Source: Cephalotrichum gorgonifer (taxonomy: Eukaryota; Ascomycota; Sordariomycetes; Microascales; Microascaceae). Taken from it: DNA of 64,000 nt. The notes below the pieces were generated by a model. It made no database searches. It worked only from the letters and a program-made list of their open reading frames with translations, and was not told the DNA's origin. Each line of letters starts with the position of its first letter. The stretch's first letter is position 1. Positions 12,204 to 23,776 of the stretch are shown piece by piece. A program made the translations under genes and the position numbers. The stretch spans positions 3,250,665 to 3,314,664 of the forward strand of contig ONZQ02000001.1 in the NCBI GenBank assembly GCA_900312665.1, written 5' to 3'.

Positions 12204-13190
12204 GGTCGCGACTTGGCGGGCGGAGGCCCAAGGGTGTCCGACAGCCGCGCAGATTGCGACGAGGAGAGCTCGAACGTGGCCAGGCAAGCGGGAGAGAAAG
12301 GTGGGGTTAAGGAGGGGCTAGGCAGGAGGGTAGCTTGTCGGAGTTGAGGTGAAAGCTCTCTCGATATGATAGGTATGGTAGCACTTCTAAGAATTGGGAT
12401 AGGGAAGGGAGAGAAACGGAATGTTCGAAGGCTAGCCGGCGGGGTGGGAGGGGGGTAGTGAGCTTCGTTGGTTTGAGGCGATCTGAAGATGAGGTACCTC
12501 GTAGGACGGGGATGGTTGCCTTTGGATGGCCAACGGCGGGAGTGGCGGATGGTGGGGGAGCAGAGCAGCCCAGACCGATGTTTAGCCGACGCTACGCACG
12601 TCACCCATGCTTCCCCACAATTTAAGTATTAATAGTGGGGATGGATAACGGCAAACCACCCTACGAGTTCACTCATACGCCTCGACTTCCAAGCCTCTCC
12701 TTCTCGTCAGTCAAGCAACAGCAGCGACATAACCCTTCCAGGAACGCGGTACACGTCACAAAATGGACAAGAATATTGGGCAACATAAGAGGCAGATCAA
12801 AATCATGCGATAAGATCCATATAACTCTTGCGTACATAACTTTTAGACCTATTATACACTCCGCAAATCCCAAGAGCAGCCACCAGTCTATCAAAACCAT
12901 GTCATCGTCATCAACCATGTCCTGTCCTGTCCTGTCCTGTATCATGTCCTTTTTTTGTGAATCCCTCACTCCCCTCCTTATGAAGGACCCGCACTCCCTC
13001 CAACTTCCAAACACATATGCGACCATTCCCATCCTAATAAGCAAGATAAAAGATAAGGACAAAAGAAAGACAAAGAAACCCCGGCAATCTCAGCCGCCCT
13101 TCCCCCAGGTCGCTGTGACTGTCACTGCCGTTGACAATGTCACCTTCACCTTCACTGGAACCCAGACTCGGCCAGGTCCGACCCCAAAAC
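12204..13190. other. intergenic region upstream of CSN3
   Basis: 987 bp between the CSN3 start and the 3' end of the CCCH zinc-finger gene, both on the minus strand. It contains a TGTCC tandem repeat and an A-rich stretch. No reading frame with coding character was found. Confidence 0.5.
12918..12940. repeat. TGTCC pentanucleotide repeat
   Basis: Four exact TGTCC units followed by TGT. A simple repeat in the intergenic region. Confidence 0.85.
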
Positions 13191-14639
13191 TCACCCCGTC
13201 CGCTGCAGAAACACGCCACCACCGCCGGGGGAGTTATGTCGGCTGGCAGCCAGCCCTACACCTCGCTGACCCGCGCCTAGACCCTGCCTCCTGTGAGCCG
13301 GGGGACCAATAGGACCCCAGCGCGAGGCGGACGCGGACGCGGACGCAGTCGGGGTTGGCGTCGAGGGGCCGCCTGCCTCCTTTCGAGGGCGGGGATTTGC
13401 ACGGCCATGATTCCCGACGAGCCGGCACCGCGAGAGCGCGATCGGGCCCGCCTCCGCCTCCGCCGCCGCCGGACAAGACCGAGCCGTTGGGCTAGAAGGC
13501 TCGGAGCGCTGACGCTGCAGCTCCGCCTGGTGCTTCTTCCACCAGGTGGGGAGGCCGTGGAAGAGGCCCATGGCCTGCTGCGTGGCGCGGTCGGCGGGCA
13601 TCTCGTGCCGGAACTTACACCCTTGCTGCGTGAAGGCGCAGGTCCCCTCGTGCACCCATTTGTCGCAGAAGACCTTGTTGCGCCTGGGGGGCGCGGACTT
13701 TACGATTGAATCGATGCGGCTCTGGAGCTGGGATCGCGGTTAGAATCTACCTTTCTAGTCTGGGCTGGGTCTGGGGCTGGGTCTGGGGCTGGGGCTGGGG
13801 CTGGGGCTGGGGTTGAAGGGTGCTGGAGGGGACAGGCATACCGAGGCGGAGGTTCCGGCCTGTCTGGTGTCCATGGAAGAACGCTGATGGTGATGGAGCG
13901 CAGAGGAGTCCTGGGCCACCGGCTCAGAAACCAACGTCGTCAGTCCAAACTAGGAAAACGATATAAAGCAGAAAGTGTACCACCGACCGGAGAATTTACT
14001 CACCGTGAGAATAATAGGGCAGGTATTCGAACAGGTCCCGCGATACGGGCGCCCAGCGGGCATGGGGAGGACGACCATTCCCTGCCGGTTCCTCTGCCGC
14101 GCGGGAATGTTCCTCAGCTCGGGAAGCATATCGGCGGGCACGAGCCGCGTGTACTCCCCGTTCCCGCGGTCGTAGCAATAAGCGTACGCCTCGTCAAGGT
14201 CATCCTCGGCGGGGCCACCACCCACGACCGCCCGGGCGTACTGGCGCCCGTCGTCCGCCCCGTCGTACCCCCCGTTCCTATAGCCCGCCGGCATGGCCAC
14301 CTGGTGCCTCTGCGCCGCCCAGCTCTGGTCCCCCATGCTCCTGGGGGCGGAGAAAACTATGGGGGAGGGCTCCAGGCCCCGAGCGACCCCCGCCCTCTGG
14401 GCCAGGAGGTTCAGGCGCTGCATGCCGTGGGAGATGTCTCTGCTCGTGGGGGAGAACGGGCCGGGCCCGGACTCCTCCCCATGGAGGGCGTAGCTTGTGT
14501 GGCGCGGCGCCCCGTCGTCGAAGGCCGGCTCGGCGTCGATCAGCGAGTCCGGCGTGCTGCCGCTGTTGGCCGACGAAGGCGAGGATTGCGCGTGAGGGAC
14601 GAGCGAGGGCCAGGCTTGTTGGAGCGAAGGTGGTGCCAT
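13191..14639 (-). CDS. CCCH zinc-finger protein, putative RNA-binding
   Basis: Three exons, complement(14004..14639), (13842..13949) and (13191..13727), give 426 aa. The N-terminal half is Ser/Pro-rich and disordered, with RQGMVVLPMPAGRPYRG and NTCPIILT near its end. Exon 3 opens with SRIDSIVKSAPPRRNKVFCD and then the zinc finger C-x8-C-x6-C-x3-H (CDKWVHEGTCAFTQQGCKFRH), followed by the conserved MGLFHGLPTWWKKHQAEL. This arrangement is common in fungal proteins of unknown role; single CCCH fingers often bind RNA, so that role is an inference. The remaining C-terminus is low-complexity (Ala, Ser, Gly, Arg), and its true end may involve another intron. Intron 2 (114 bp) contains a G-rich hexamer repeat. 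Neighbour genes give no hint of function. Confidence 0.75.
13759..13813. repeat. GGGGCT-type hexamer repeat inside an intron
   Basis: Repeated units of CTGGGG and CTGGGT make nine consecutive G-runs of three or four on the plus strand, within intron 2 of the CCCH gene. The strand could form a G-quadruplex. The transcript of the minus-strand gene carries the C-rich version next to its 5' splice site. Confidence 0.8.
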
Positions 14640-15986
14640 GGTCCTTGGGAGGGAGGCGTCGTCGGTGGAAAGAAGTAAGCGTAATAGATAAGGTGTCGTG
14701 GGGAGTAGATGAGGTAGTGAGGGAAGGAACGCCGAAGCTAAGTTTATTTCTTCGATCTCGCGGACTGGGAGATCGCGAGAAATGGCCTTAGTGTAAGTAT
14801 GCTAGAGTAATATCTGAAGAGTGTGGAATAGTATTGGAATGGATTGATAGAGCTTGCGAGTCTGTAGGGGGGGAAATGAGGAAGAGGAAAGAGCAGGGAC
14901 GGTCGAGGAGGGATGTTGGGGGTTGATATAGCATTTGCAAACGGTCAAGGTGAGGTGACGACTGAATGTGTAAAGTACGTCAACAACATCAACCAACCAG
15001 GTTAGAAAATGGACGCCGCATAAGCGAATAAAGCCGCTCCGGTACAAAAAAAAGAATTCAAAGAAACTTCCCCATGATAGACCACATAGGCATCATAGCT
15101 GGTAGTGATTGCCCATCATCCACATATGCTCTCAATGGCTTGGGGCACCCGGAGCAACACAGCTTCTAGAACAACCCCCGCATATCTACGCGTTCTCTTC
15201 ATAAACGTCAAAGGACATACACACATGCCCATGGTGCATGGGCCACCGCCACTTCCATAAGTGGATCAGGCAAAGCCGGTATATCATAGCGCGGTGAGGA
15301 AAGCAGGCTCACGGAGAAAGAAGCCAAGCCGATGCGGACGCCCGGGACATAGGCGGGGTGGGAAGGTGGAAGGGGGGAGGCGGCTAGCCGACACATAGCC
15401 AGACCGTTAGGCATCTCTAAGACCATTCCCTCTTCCGCTCTCCCCTTTGCCTCCTCCTCAATGACGTCTGGAGATGTCTCCACCTCCCACCTCCCCTTTG
15501 GCCGGTCCTGATTCCACCCCCCAACCGGTGGCCGCAGTTGATCTACCACGCGTAAAGCGTTTGCTGGGAAAACTCCCCGATAGGGTCCGCTGGACTCGGT
15601 TACCTGCAGTGGAGGTTTGTGTGTCCCACGTGCCAAACACATCAGCATGGCACGGGGAAGATGCCTTGGAAGGAACGGGGTTTTTGGGTAGAACATTTCC
15701 ATTTATTCCACTGTCATTCATAGCGCATTATCCTTCTATCCATCTTCTATCGTCGTTTTTCTAATATTATCCCCCGCAGCCACATGTACCACCTCTATCT
15801 CTGTTGATCCTCCCTTTTCATCCGCGTACAAATGCAAATTGGCTCGAAAGGGCTCGTCAAGTAAAGACATCGTAAGAGGGACTGTATGTTTGAGAAATAT
15901 ATCAAAGTGAGGCAGTACGCCAGGAGAGCAAAGTTAAAAAAAAAGCCAAAAGACACACCGCCGGAAAAAGCCAGGCAACCTCGATG
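14640..15986. other. intergenic region between CCCH and Mit1-like genes
   Basis: 1347 bp holding the promoter of the CCCH gene and the 3' flank of the Mit1-like gene. The open frames at 15208..15764 overlap on both strands and lack motifs, so no gene is called. Confidence 0.5.
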
Positions 15987-18900
15987 TTATGCGGACTCTA
16001 GCTCTGCAAGTCGCTTTTTTATGATAGATCGCTGCATGAAAATCGAGCGCGGGTCGAGTTTTGAATGCTTGAGGTTATCGAGCGCAACCCTGAGCTCGCC
16101 TCTTGTAAGATCAGCTATGGTCCAAGTTGGTTTGCCCTGTGGAGGTTGTTGTTGAGGCTGACCCTGGCTGGGGAGGGGATGTGGTGCCGCCGGCAGAGCT
16201 TGATGGCCGGAAGCTCCACCCCCATTCGGGTGAGAAAACTGAGCAAAGTTGGACACTATAGCTGGGTTTGAAGCTTGCGGGTAATAGACTGGCTGCATCT
16301 GACCAAGTGCTTGGTGCACACTGTAGCCTTGGAGCCCGCCAATGTTGGCCATTCCCTGGCCTTGATATCTGATTATATTAGATGTTGGAGCCAACCCTGA
16401 TGGATGGTAGTGATACGGGATAGGTGGAGGGGGTATAGGAGTGATTCTAGACGGTGGCTGGTGCGCATAGGCGGGTATGCCTTGCGTTGTACTCCCGACT
16501 GCTACGTCCGGGGGGTTGGGAGGGCGTTTCCCGGGTCCTCTGCGGCGAGGGGCCTGCGCGGTGTCTCCGGGGGCTCGCTGGGGCTTCTCGCGCGGCATTC
16601 GGCGTCCGTTCTGTAGCTGGGCGTCGGTTTGGACGCCCTGCGCGGGCTGGGCCGCGGCGACATCGGATTTGATTTGATCGAAATTGTCTGTTTCTGTAAG
16701 TTGTCGCTGTTAAATCTGAACTTCTTAAATAGCCTCCTAGGACTGGAACGGGCGGGACAGGTAGATCTCGGACGGGGACTCGAGGCTGGGGTCGAGAGGC
16801 TATTAGAGTATGAACTTTCGTTACCTTTGGACGACACGTCATCCTCGGCGCGGTCGCTGTAGTCCTCCGATAATTCCTTGTCATTCTCCTCACGATCGGA
16901 ATCGCTCAAGTCGGCAGCTTCCAGACCAAAGAGTTGCGGCGCGTTGATTCGATAGTTGACCGTCTGCTCGCCAAGATATCAATAACAAGGCTCTCTCTCT
17001 CTCTCTCTCTCATCGAAATCTCCATCGGGGGTCAACTTACCTGCCGCTTTCTGCCGCCTCGGCCGAGCACCTCCTCCTTCATCTTTCGCTCTCGCTCTGC
17101 ACCCGCCTCTCTCTCTGCCAAGATGGCGTCCCAGACGCTAGCGTGTAGCTCACCAGAAGCGTCCGAATCCTCAAGCCCATTTTCCTCAGGAGCGCCTTTT
17201 TCCGTGGACCAGATCCGCCCATAGGAGAATCCGGTTTGCTCTTCGCCGACCTCCTCAGCATTCGGTTTGTCTGCTTGGCTTCTATCGAGCAGTTTCTCAA
17301 TCGCCGCATCATCATAGCGAATCACCTCCTTCTCGCTGTCACTAAACAGAGCCTCCGCACCGTGGCGGAGAACTCCCTCGAGGTCCTCCCCGGCATCGTC
17401 CGTGTCCATCCTGTCGATCAGGGCGTGATCAAGCGCCATCTTCTTCTTCCCGACTTGCATGATTTTTTCTTCGACGGAGTGCCTCGTCATCAGCTGGAAG
17501 CAAAGAACGGGGTTGGCCTGCCCAATACGGTGGGCTCGAGAGAGCGCCTGCATGTCCTGGTGAGGGTTGAAGTCCGGGTCCATGATGATCACGGTGTCAG
17601 CCGTCGCGAGATTGATCCCGACCCCACCCGCCCTAGTCGACAAGAGGAACGCGAAGATGTCCGAGCCCGGGGCGTTGTAAGCATCGATCCGCTTCTGCTT
17701 CTCTAGACCCGACATGGACCCGTCAAGTCTCCTATAGCTCATGCCGGTGCCCGTGAGGAAGTCCTCCACAATATCAAGCTGGTTTAGGAACTGCGAGAAG
17801 ATGAGAACTCTGTGGCCTTGCTCCTTGAGTTTTGCAAGCATGCCTTCGAGAAGCAAGAGCTTCCCCGAGGCCTCGACGAGGTTGCGGTGCATCCTCTCTG
17901 GGCTCACATCGCGCTCTTCGATAGCCTCAGAGTAGATGAACGGGTGGCAAAGACACTTCCGGAGCTGCATGAGAATATTGTTGAGGGATCCTCTATCCTT
18001 TAGTCGTAGCTTGCCATGCGCAAAGATTGCGCGGATCAGCTCGGGATTCTTCGCCATGATGGATTTGCAGAGCTTCTCTTGCAACACTGTCATCGTAACC
18101 GGCACGATGATCTGTGCCATACCAGGAAGGAACTTCAGGACACCAGCCTTCGTGCGCCGGTAGAAGTATGGGCTGATAATACCGTGCAGCTCGCGGACTT
18201 TCTCTGCTGTGAGGGTCTGGAACTCCTCATCTAGCTTGACAGCATCATAGTTCTTGTCCACGAACTGGAGAAGGTTGAACAGCTCCCGCTTGTTATTTTG
18301 CAGTGGGGTACCAGTCAGAAGAAGCCTGAATGGGAAATGCATAGCTTGCAGAGCGCAATACAGCAGGTTCTTGTCGTTTTTGAGGCGCTGTCCTTCATCG
18401 ACCACGAGACCGGCCCAACTGACCGACCGGAAGAGTGCGCGGGTCTTTTCATCCTGAGCCGAGTCGTAGGACATGACTACTACGTGGGCTTTAAGGTCCT
18501 TCGAGCCGTTTATGAAGAGCTCGTGCTTGTAAGCAAGTTCTTGGGACTGCCGGCCTCCGTAGTATGTGACCACGCGCAGCTCTGGCCTCCAAAACTTCAT
18601 CTCTCTCCTCCAGTTCTGGCAGGTCGAATTCGGTACGACGACCAAAAACGGCCAGCACCGGGGATTTTCGAAGACAAGCGTCGAGATCAGCGCAAGAACC
18701 TGGACGGTCTTGCCCAGACCCATTTCGTCAGCGAGGATGGCGTTCTGTTCTTGCTGGTACCGATGGAGCATCCAGTTGACTCCCTGGAGCTGGTATTTCA
18801 TAAGCTTGCCACGCAGTCCCGACGGCCGAGCCTCGAGTTCGACCTCCTCTTTGAAGCTTTTCGCCTTGAATTGTTTGACGCGCTCTCTTATCTTGGAAGA

Positions 18901-20997
18901 GGGTTCCGACTCGAAGTGCACGCCGTTGACGTATTCGATGTAGGCGGCCTCGAACGCCTGGTATGTCGCAGACCCTTCGCTTGGCGGGCTGTCCCAAACA
19001 ACCTCCTCATAGGCAAGGCCTTGAAATTTGACGTAAATCTCGGCGACGTGGGATATCCGGGCCAGGTCCTCCTCTTTCGAGGTAGCGCGCGGGGCTGACT
19101 TGCGATACCTTACCTGCAGAATCACATCCGCGAGGAGGAACTCTTGCGGGATGGCGTCTTCCTTGTTTTGCCTCATAAGACCATTCTGGGCATCACGTTT
19201 ACCAAAGGCGGAACGCATTATGGGGCTAGCAACCCCAAAGACCCAGGCTCCTGGCATCCATGTACAGTGGTAGTACGACCGTCCCTCCCACTTAATCAAG
19301 TATTCCTTATGGTCCTCGCTGAGTTCTGACCAAGTCAGGTTGCTAGCAGGCGCGGTCTTCGTCGGGCGCCAGGCAACGAGAGCGTGGATCTTGCTTCTCA
19401 TAGTCGAGCAATCTGTACATTTGAAGTCGGCTGAATATTCGTTAAGGCGTTCGTCCTTGACGTCCTTCAGATCGGAATCTGCTGCGCGTGTTGTAGGCAG
19501 GTGCTCGATGTGCCAAGGCCGCCGGCACCCAACACACCGGAAGAGAACGTTATCAGCGTTGTTCACCAGGTCAGTACGGACGGGGGTAATGGGGTCTTCC
19601 CCCCCATTTTCCTTCCTGATGGCCTCTTCCTGCCTCGACGTCTTCTTCTGCGAGAATGGGGCGCACGAAGGCCCGACCTGTCTGCAGGCTTGGCACATGC
19701 TCTGAAGAGGGGCGGCCTTATCCTTAGCCCTCGCGCGGCCGATACAGAAGCGGCACTGAAGGACGAAGTCGTCGGCTCCAACCTTTGTGACCATGTGCTC
19801 CCTCGTCTGGCGAATTCCGATACACATCTTATGGTACGTCACCGTACAGCCCTGGCAGTAGACCAGGCTCCCCCGACTCAACGATTGGCCATGGTTGCAG
19901 ACGTCGCAGGTGGACATGTGAAACTTGGCGAATTTGGAATCATCCGGCAACGGTTTGAAGACTTCCTTGATAGCGGTCACCTTTGGGGCGCTGGGGGCTT
20001 TATCGTCAGATACGTAGAACGAGTCTAAATCGGTGGGATCAGCCATGGTTTTCATGGTCCTCGTCTTTCGTCCTGACCGCCGTGGGTTCTCAAATTCTAT
20101 AGAGGAGCCTCGGGATCGCGGGAGGGGCGCTGTCGGTTTTGATCTTAGCCGTTTCGAGCGCTTTCTTAGCCTTCCCTTCGTCGGTCCAGGGTTCAGGTCG
20201 GACCTAATGATCTGGAAGTCGTCGTCGTCGTCATCGCTAGACGCCAGCGGCTGCGGGGTGTCCCCGGCCAGCTCGTCCACATCGTCCCTGGCGCGGCCCT
20301 GAGGCACTAGGCCAGTTATATTCCGCGGCCGCAGCGTGCGAGCAGGGCGCTTGCGCTTCGGACTATCTTCTCTAACGATCCAATCCGAGAGTATGTTTGG
20401 CTGTTGCCGAACTCGAAGTGTGCGGCGGACAGGCCTAGTGCGTGGAAGGTCATCGTTTTCCTCGTCTGAAGACTTGTTGTTGTCTAAGAACTTGTTATCG
20501 TCCGAGGACCCGGCTTCCGAGGTGATGTCGGTGTCACTGGAGAGTCGTCTCCGCTTCGTGCCGCGGTGGCTGATGGAGGAGCTAGCCGAGCCATCTTGGT
20601 GGGCTGCAAGGGCTTCCGAACCGTTTTCTAGACTGAGCAGCTCCTCAAATGGTACCTACACACGTGGTAGGTTAGTACCAGAGTATATATCTAGCTTGTG
20701 CCAGCATGCGACTGAGCTTACGATATCATGGCGACCATCTCGGAACTCAACCTGGTAGAACACTCCCTTCTGTTCCACCCCAACAACTTCGCTTACAACC
20801 CTTTCCACCACATCACTGTAGATTTCCTCGTACGCTTGCTGTTTCTTCTGTGACAAGGCAGGCACGGAGACGACGATTCGTACCCGAGGCGTTTCTCGGT
20901 CGCTGGGTATCTCGTCCTCGGCAGTGGCGTCCAGTGGCTCCGTGAGGCTCCTTCTGCTCGGCGCGGACAGAATCTCGCTATCGTCTGAATCATCCAT
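15987..20997 (-). CDS. Mit1/CHD3-like SNF2 chromatin remodeller
   Basis: Four exons, complement(20722..20997), (17041..20655), (16825..16963) and (15987..16693), join with matching phases to 1578 aa. The first exon has a chromo/Tudor-like segment (GVFYQVEFRDGRHDIV). Then come a basic/acidic linker, a PHD finger (about 342-396, CDVCNHG to CRFC), a second Cys-rich part (about 413-508) and chromodomain-like segments (about 520-670). The SNF2 ATPase follows with Walker A DEMGLGKT (about 734-741), motif II DEGQ (usually DEGH/DEAH) and LTGTPLQNN. The helicase C half has GGVGINLATADTVIIMDPDFN and RAHRIGQ. The C-terminus is a Gln/Pro-rich tail ending in a short helix (LTRGELRVALDNLKHS). The family moves nucleosomes in the nucleus and in fission yeast acts with the SHREC silencing complex. 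Exons 3 and 4 could be mistaken for separate small genes; the phases and the absence of start signals tie them to this one. Confidence 0.9.
16991..17010. repeat. CT dinucleotide repeat in an intron
   Basis: Ten CT units in the 77-bp intron 2 of the Mit1-like gene (16964..17040). The transcript carries the GA version between donor and acceptor. Confidence 0.9.
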
Positions 20998-21430
20998 ATT
21001 GTTGGGGCATTCTAAATAGTCGTGTGTTGAGAGAATTCGTTTCGTTTGCGATTTCCAGGAAGCCTGGGAGGTGATTCAATTCCAGAAAATTGGGCCCGCT
21101 GGAATGCGCATGGCATATGAAGTCAAGTCGCGTGTGGGGTTGGTTAGCGCGTTCCGCGAGTGGTGGTGGGAAGGTTTGGGTAATAGGCTATGATATAATT
21201 AGAGTGCGCCGCTAAATTGAGAAAGACCAATGTACTCTCGTACCTTCTTCCTTAGTCTGGTCTGGAAAAATAAATTCCTAGTCAGCTCTGGAACGGTGCA
21301 ACCGTATTGAAGGAACAACACATTCTTTTGATACCGCATTCTTTATTATCAAGACTTTCCACATGCTGGGTAGTCTCGATACAGTCCTCGCACCTTCCCT
21401 CCTCCGTTTCTATCATACATCCCTCATGCA
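20998..21430. promoter_or_regulatory. divergent promoter region, Mit1-like and Mrm1-like genes
   Basis: 433 bp separate the two start codons, which face outward. The region should contain both promoters. No clear TATA element or binding site could be assigned. Confidence 0.5.
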
Positions 21431-23374
21431 ATGATACGGATATCCGGTCTGGCGCCTCGCGCCGCGTTTCCTCTTTCCACCCGCCTCCAGAGCCCACGGC
21501 ACCTTCCTCACGTTGCGTGGGCCTCCTCCTTGTCTGCTATCCACCGCGGGATACACAGGGGCAACAGTAGCGGCCGACAAGACTTTAACAGACCATCGAA
21601 TCCGCGAGGATCCTCGGGACCACGCTCTGGAGGCCGACAAGACTTCAAGAGACCATCGAACCCCCGGGCGCGCTCAGGTCCCCCTAACGGCCGGCATGAC
21701 TTAAAAAGGCCTTCTCAGGCGCGAGCATCCTTGGGACCCTCGAGGCTCTCGGCGGAGCAAGGGCGCGCTGCGTTTGTTGACGGCGATACTCAGCCCGGCC
21801 GGCAGACTCGGCGAAAGCGATTCATCGACCCCAATTCTGACTTTGGAAAGAAGAGCCTGGTCTATCGAATCAAGTACGGCGATCTCAAGGAAAAGGCGGA
21901 TGACATTCTCTCGAAGAAAGAGCAGGAGCAGAATGACATTCGGAACGGGGGCAACTCAGGAAGGAACACGCGATCGGAACGAAGAGATTCTAGAGGCCGA
22001 GGAGAAGGAGGGAACCCCGACACTATATCCCACCAGTCGCCTCGCGATGACCCTAAGCCAAGGCAGAGGGACGCTGTGGGGCGAGGAGAAGATGGTCCCT
22101 GGGATGCTATGGCCCGTCAGTCGCGACTTACCAGGGATAGTACTGGTGGGCGGGGAGAACGAGGTCGTTCGGAGTTTGGGTCCCGACGGCCGCCGGCGCG
22201 CGAACACCCTCAACCGCGGCGAAGGGACGACAGGGGCCGAGGTGGAGATGAGGGTGGAGCTCGTCGGCCGTGGGCTCCCCGAGAACACAACGAGGGCGAG
22301 GCCAGCGTGCAGACACGAGGTCCTAAGAGGCACGCGCATCCCATATCCCTACGACGCACCACCGCCGCATCGCAGTTCTTATTCGGCTCGTCCGTCGTCA
22401 CTGCGGCGCTGACGACGAGCCGGCGAAAGCTCTACCATCTTTACATCCTGGAAGGTGGGAAGCGCGGACCGGAAGGCGCGGGATACAACTCCCCGAGGGC
22501 CCTGGCGGAACGACGCGGAGTCCCCATCACGATGGTCAAGGACCAAGGGGCAGCCTTGCTGGAGAAGATGAGCGGCGGAAGGCCCCATAACGGCTACGTC
22601 CTCGAGGCCTCCCCCCTCCCGCAGCTGCCCGTCACGTCCCTTGGCCCCCCGGGGCCGAACCCCTGGAAGCCCGAGTTTGAGGTTGTACTCGGCCGCCAGT
22701 CGAGGGAGGACGAGGCTATCAACGGGACGGGCACGACCGTCCACTGCCAGCCCAAGAAAAATCAGAAGCCACTGGTACTACTCCTCAACGAGGTCCTTGA
22801 TCCCGCCAACCTCGGGGCCATGATCAGGTCAGCATGGTTCCTCGGGGCGAGCGCGGTAGCCATCACGGCGCAAGGATCTGCAACCCTAACGCCCGTCGCT
22901 CTGAAGGCATCCGCCGGAGCTGCGGAAGAAATGCCAATTCTCTCCGTGGAATCAGCTATGGATTTCATCACGGCTTCCAAGGAGGCGGGATGGAAGTCCT
23001 ATGCCGCCGCGCCTGCCATACTAGGAAAGGACAAGAAGAAGACGACGATTAAGCAGCTAGAGGAACAGAACCCACTCGCCGAGTCGCCCTGCATTCTCAT
23101 CCTGGGAAGCGAGGGGCAGGGCCTCCCCAAGCCGTTGCGACGAGCGGCTGATTTCGAGATCTCCATTCCCGGGGCGTCCAGGTCGTCCGTCGATAGCTTG
23201 AACGTCAGCGTTGCTGGCGGCATTCTGTGCAACGCGTTCCTCAACCCGCATCCGGCCGGGTCAGCCAAGGGATCCCAGAGCAAAGTGGCCGAGACCGACG
23301 AGGTAGAGCATGCCGAGGGAGAGGTGGAGGAGAAACAGCCGGGCAAGAGCACGGACAAGGGTGGCCTTTTCTAA
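21431..23374 (+). CDS. mitochondrial rRNA 2'-O-ribose methyltransferase (SpoU family, Mrm1-like)
   Basis: Single exon, 647 aa. The N-terminus (MIRISGLAPRAAFPLSTRLQ) is basic and free of acidic residues, as in mitochondrial presequences. Residues 48-105 are three imperfect 19-20 aa repeats, followed by a long Arg/Gly/Asp-rich disordered stretch to about 310. The SpoU part then has the substrate-binding fold (KLYHLYILEG...) and the knotted SPOUT catalytic domain with motif 1 LLLNEVLDPANLGAMIRSA, motif 2 ILILGSEGQGLP and motif 3 ISIPGASRSSVDSLNVSVAG. In yeast Mrm1 methylates a conserved guanosine of the large mitochondrial rRNA using S-adenosylmethionine; the same role is inferred here. The protein is longer than yeast Mrm1 because of the repeat-rich N-terminal region, which is typical of filamentous fungi. 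Confidence 0.9.
   Translation: MIRISGLAPRAAFPLSTRLQSPRHLPHVAWASSLSAIHRGIHRGNSSGRQDFNRPSNPRGSSGPRSGGRQDFKRPSNPRARSGPPNGRHDLKRPSQARASLGPSRLSAEQGRAAFVDGDTQPGRQTRRKRFIDPNSDFGKKSLVYRIKYGDLKEKADDILSKKEQEQNDIRNGGNSGRNTRSERRDSRGRGEGGNPDTISHQSPRDDPKPRQRDAVGRGEDGPWDAMARQSRLTRDSTGGRGERGRSEFGSRRPPAREHPQPRRRDDRGRGGDEGGARRPWAPREHNEGEASVQTRGPKRHAHPISLRRTTAASQFLFGSSVVTAALTTSRRKLYHLYILEGGKRGPEGAGYNSPRALAERRGVPITMVKDQGAALLEKMSGGRPHNGYVLEASPLPQLPVTSLGPPGPNPWKPEFEVVLGRQSREDEAINGTGTTVHCQPKKNQKPLVLLLNEVLDPANLGAMIRSAWFLGASAVAITAQGSATLTPVALKASAGAAEEMPILSVESAMDFITASKEAGWKSYAAAPAILGKDKKKTTIKQLEEQNPLAESPCILILGSEGQGLPKPLRRAADFEISIPGASRSSVDSLNVSVAGGILCNAFLNPHPAGSAKGSQSKVAETDEVEHAEGEVEEKQPGKSTDKGGLF
21572..21745 (+). repeat. 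three imperfect 57-60-bp repeats coding for GRxDxxRPSxxR
   Basis: Copies begin at 21572, 21632 and 21689 and translate to GRQDFNRPSNPR, GRQDFKRPSNPR and GRHDLKRPSQAR with short spacers. They are in frame within the Mrm1-like gene, just after the presumed mitochondrial presequence. Confidence 0.75.
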
Positions 23375-23681
23375 TTTTGGCCTGATGTACGATGGTGATG
23401 GCGCATGCCGTAGGAAGTTCTTTGTAAGAATATCGAACTAGAGGGCTGTGTAGAATAAGGTTATATTATGTATGATACGAGAAAATTTCATAGATCTAGA
23501 GAAATGTCCTTTGCGAAACATTCAGAGGGACCCCTGTTCCAACAATGATACTCCAGGACCCCGATGTGCGGCGTAGCGATTGATATGAATATCTGCTCCA
23601 CAGAAGTTTGTGGTGCATGACCATCGTTAGTATGGTCTTACTTATTCCTCCACGGTGAGGAAGTCATCACATAAGAACAAC
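23375..23681. other. intergenic region between the Mrm1-like gene and tRNA-Arg
   Basis: About 300 bp, AT-rich near 23450-23500, presumably the 3' UTR of the Mrm1-like gene and the 5' flank of the tRNA gene. Nothing else seen. Confidence 0.6.
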
Positions 23682-23776
23682 GGCCTTGTGGCCTAATGGT
23701 AAGGCGCCACATTTCGGTTCAAAATCGAAAATTACAAATTCTGTGGAGATTGTGGGTTCGAATCCTACCGGGGTCG
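23682..23776 (+). tRNA. tRNA-Arg (anticodon UCG) with 23-nt intron
   Basis: A full cloverleaf can be folded: acceptor arms GGCCTTG and CGGGGTC (with G-U pairs) plus discriminator G, D-arm GCC-loop-GGC, anticodon stem CCACA/TGTGG and T-arm GTGGG-TTCGAAT-CCTAC. The anticodon TCG lies at 23714..23716. An intron, 23718..23740, sits one base 3' of the anticodon, the usual place for nuclear tRNA introns; without it the anticodon loop has seven bases and the mature tRNA 72 plus CCA. Internal A and B boxes are present. It reads CGA codons. It is the last feature before the NLR-like island. Confidence 0.93.

Noticed and set aside
15208..15764. Overlapping open frames downstream of the Mit1-like gene
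   Set aside because: Frames on both strands overlap, their products are without motifs, and the region fits a 3' UTR and intergenic DNA.
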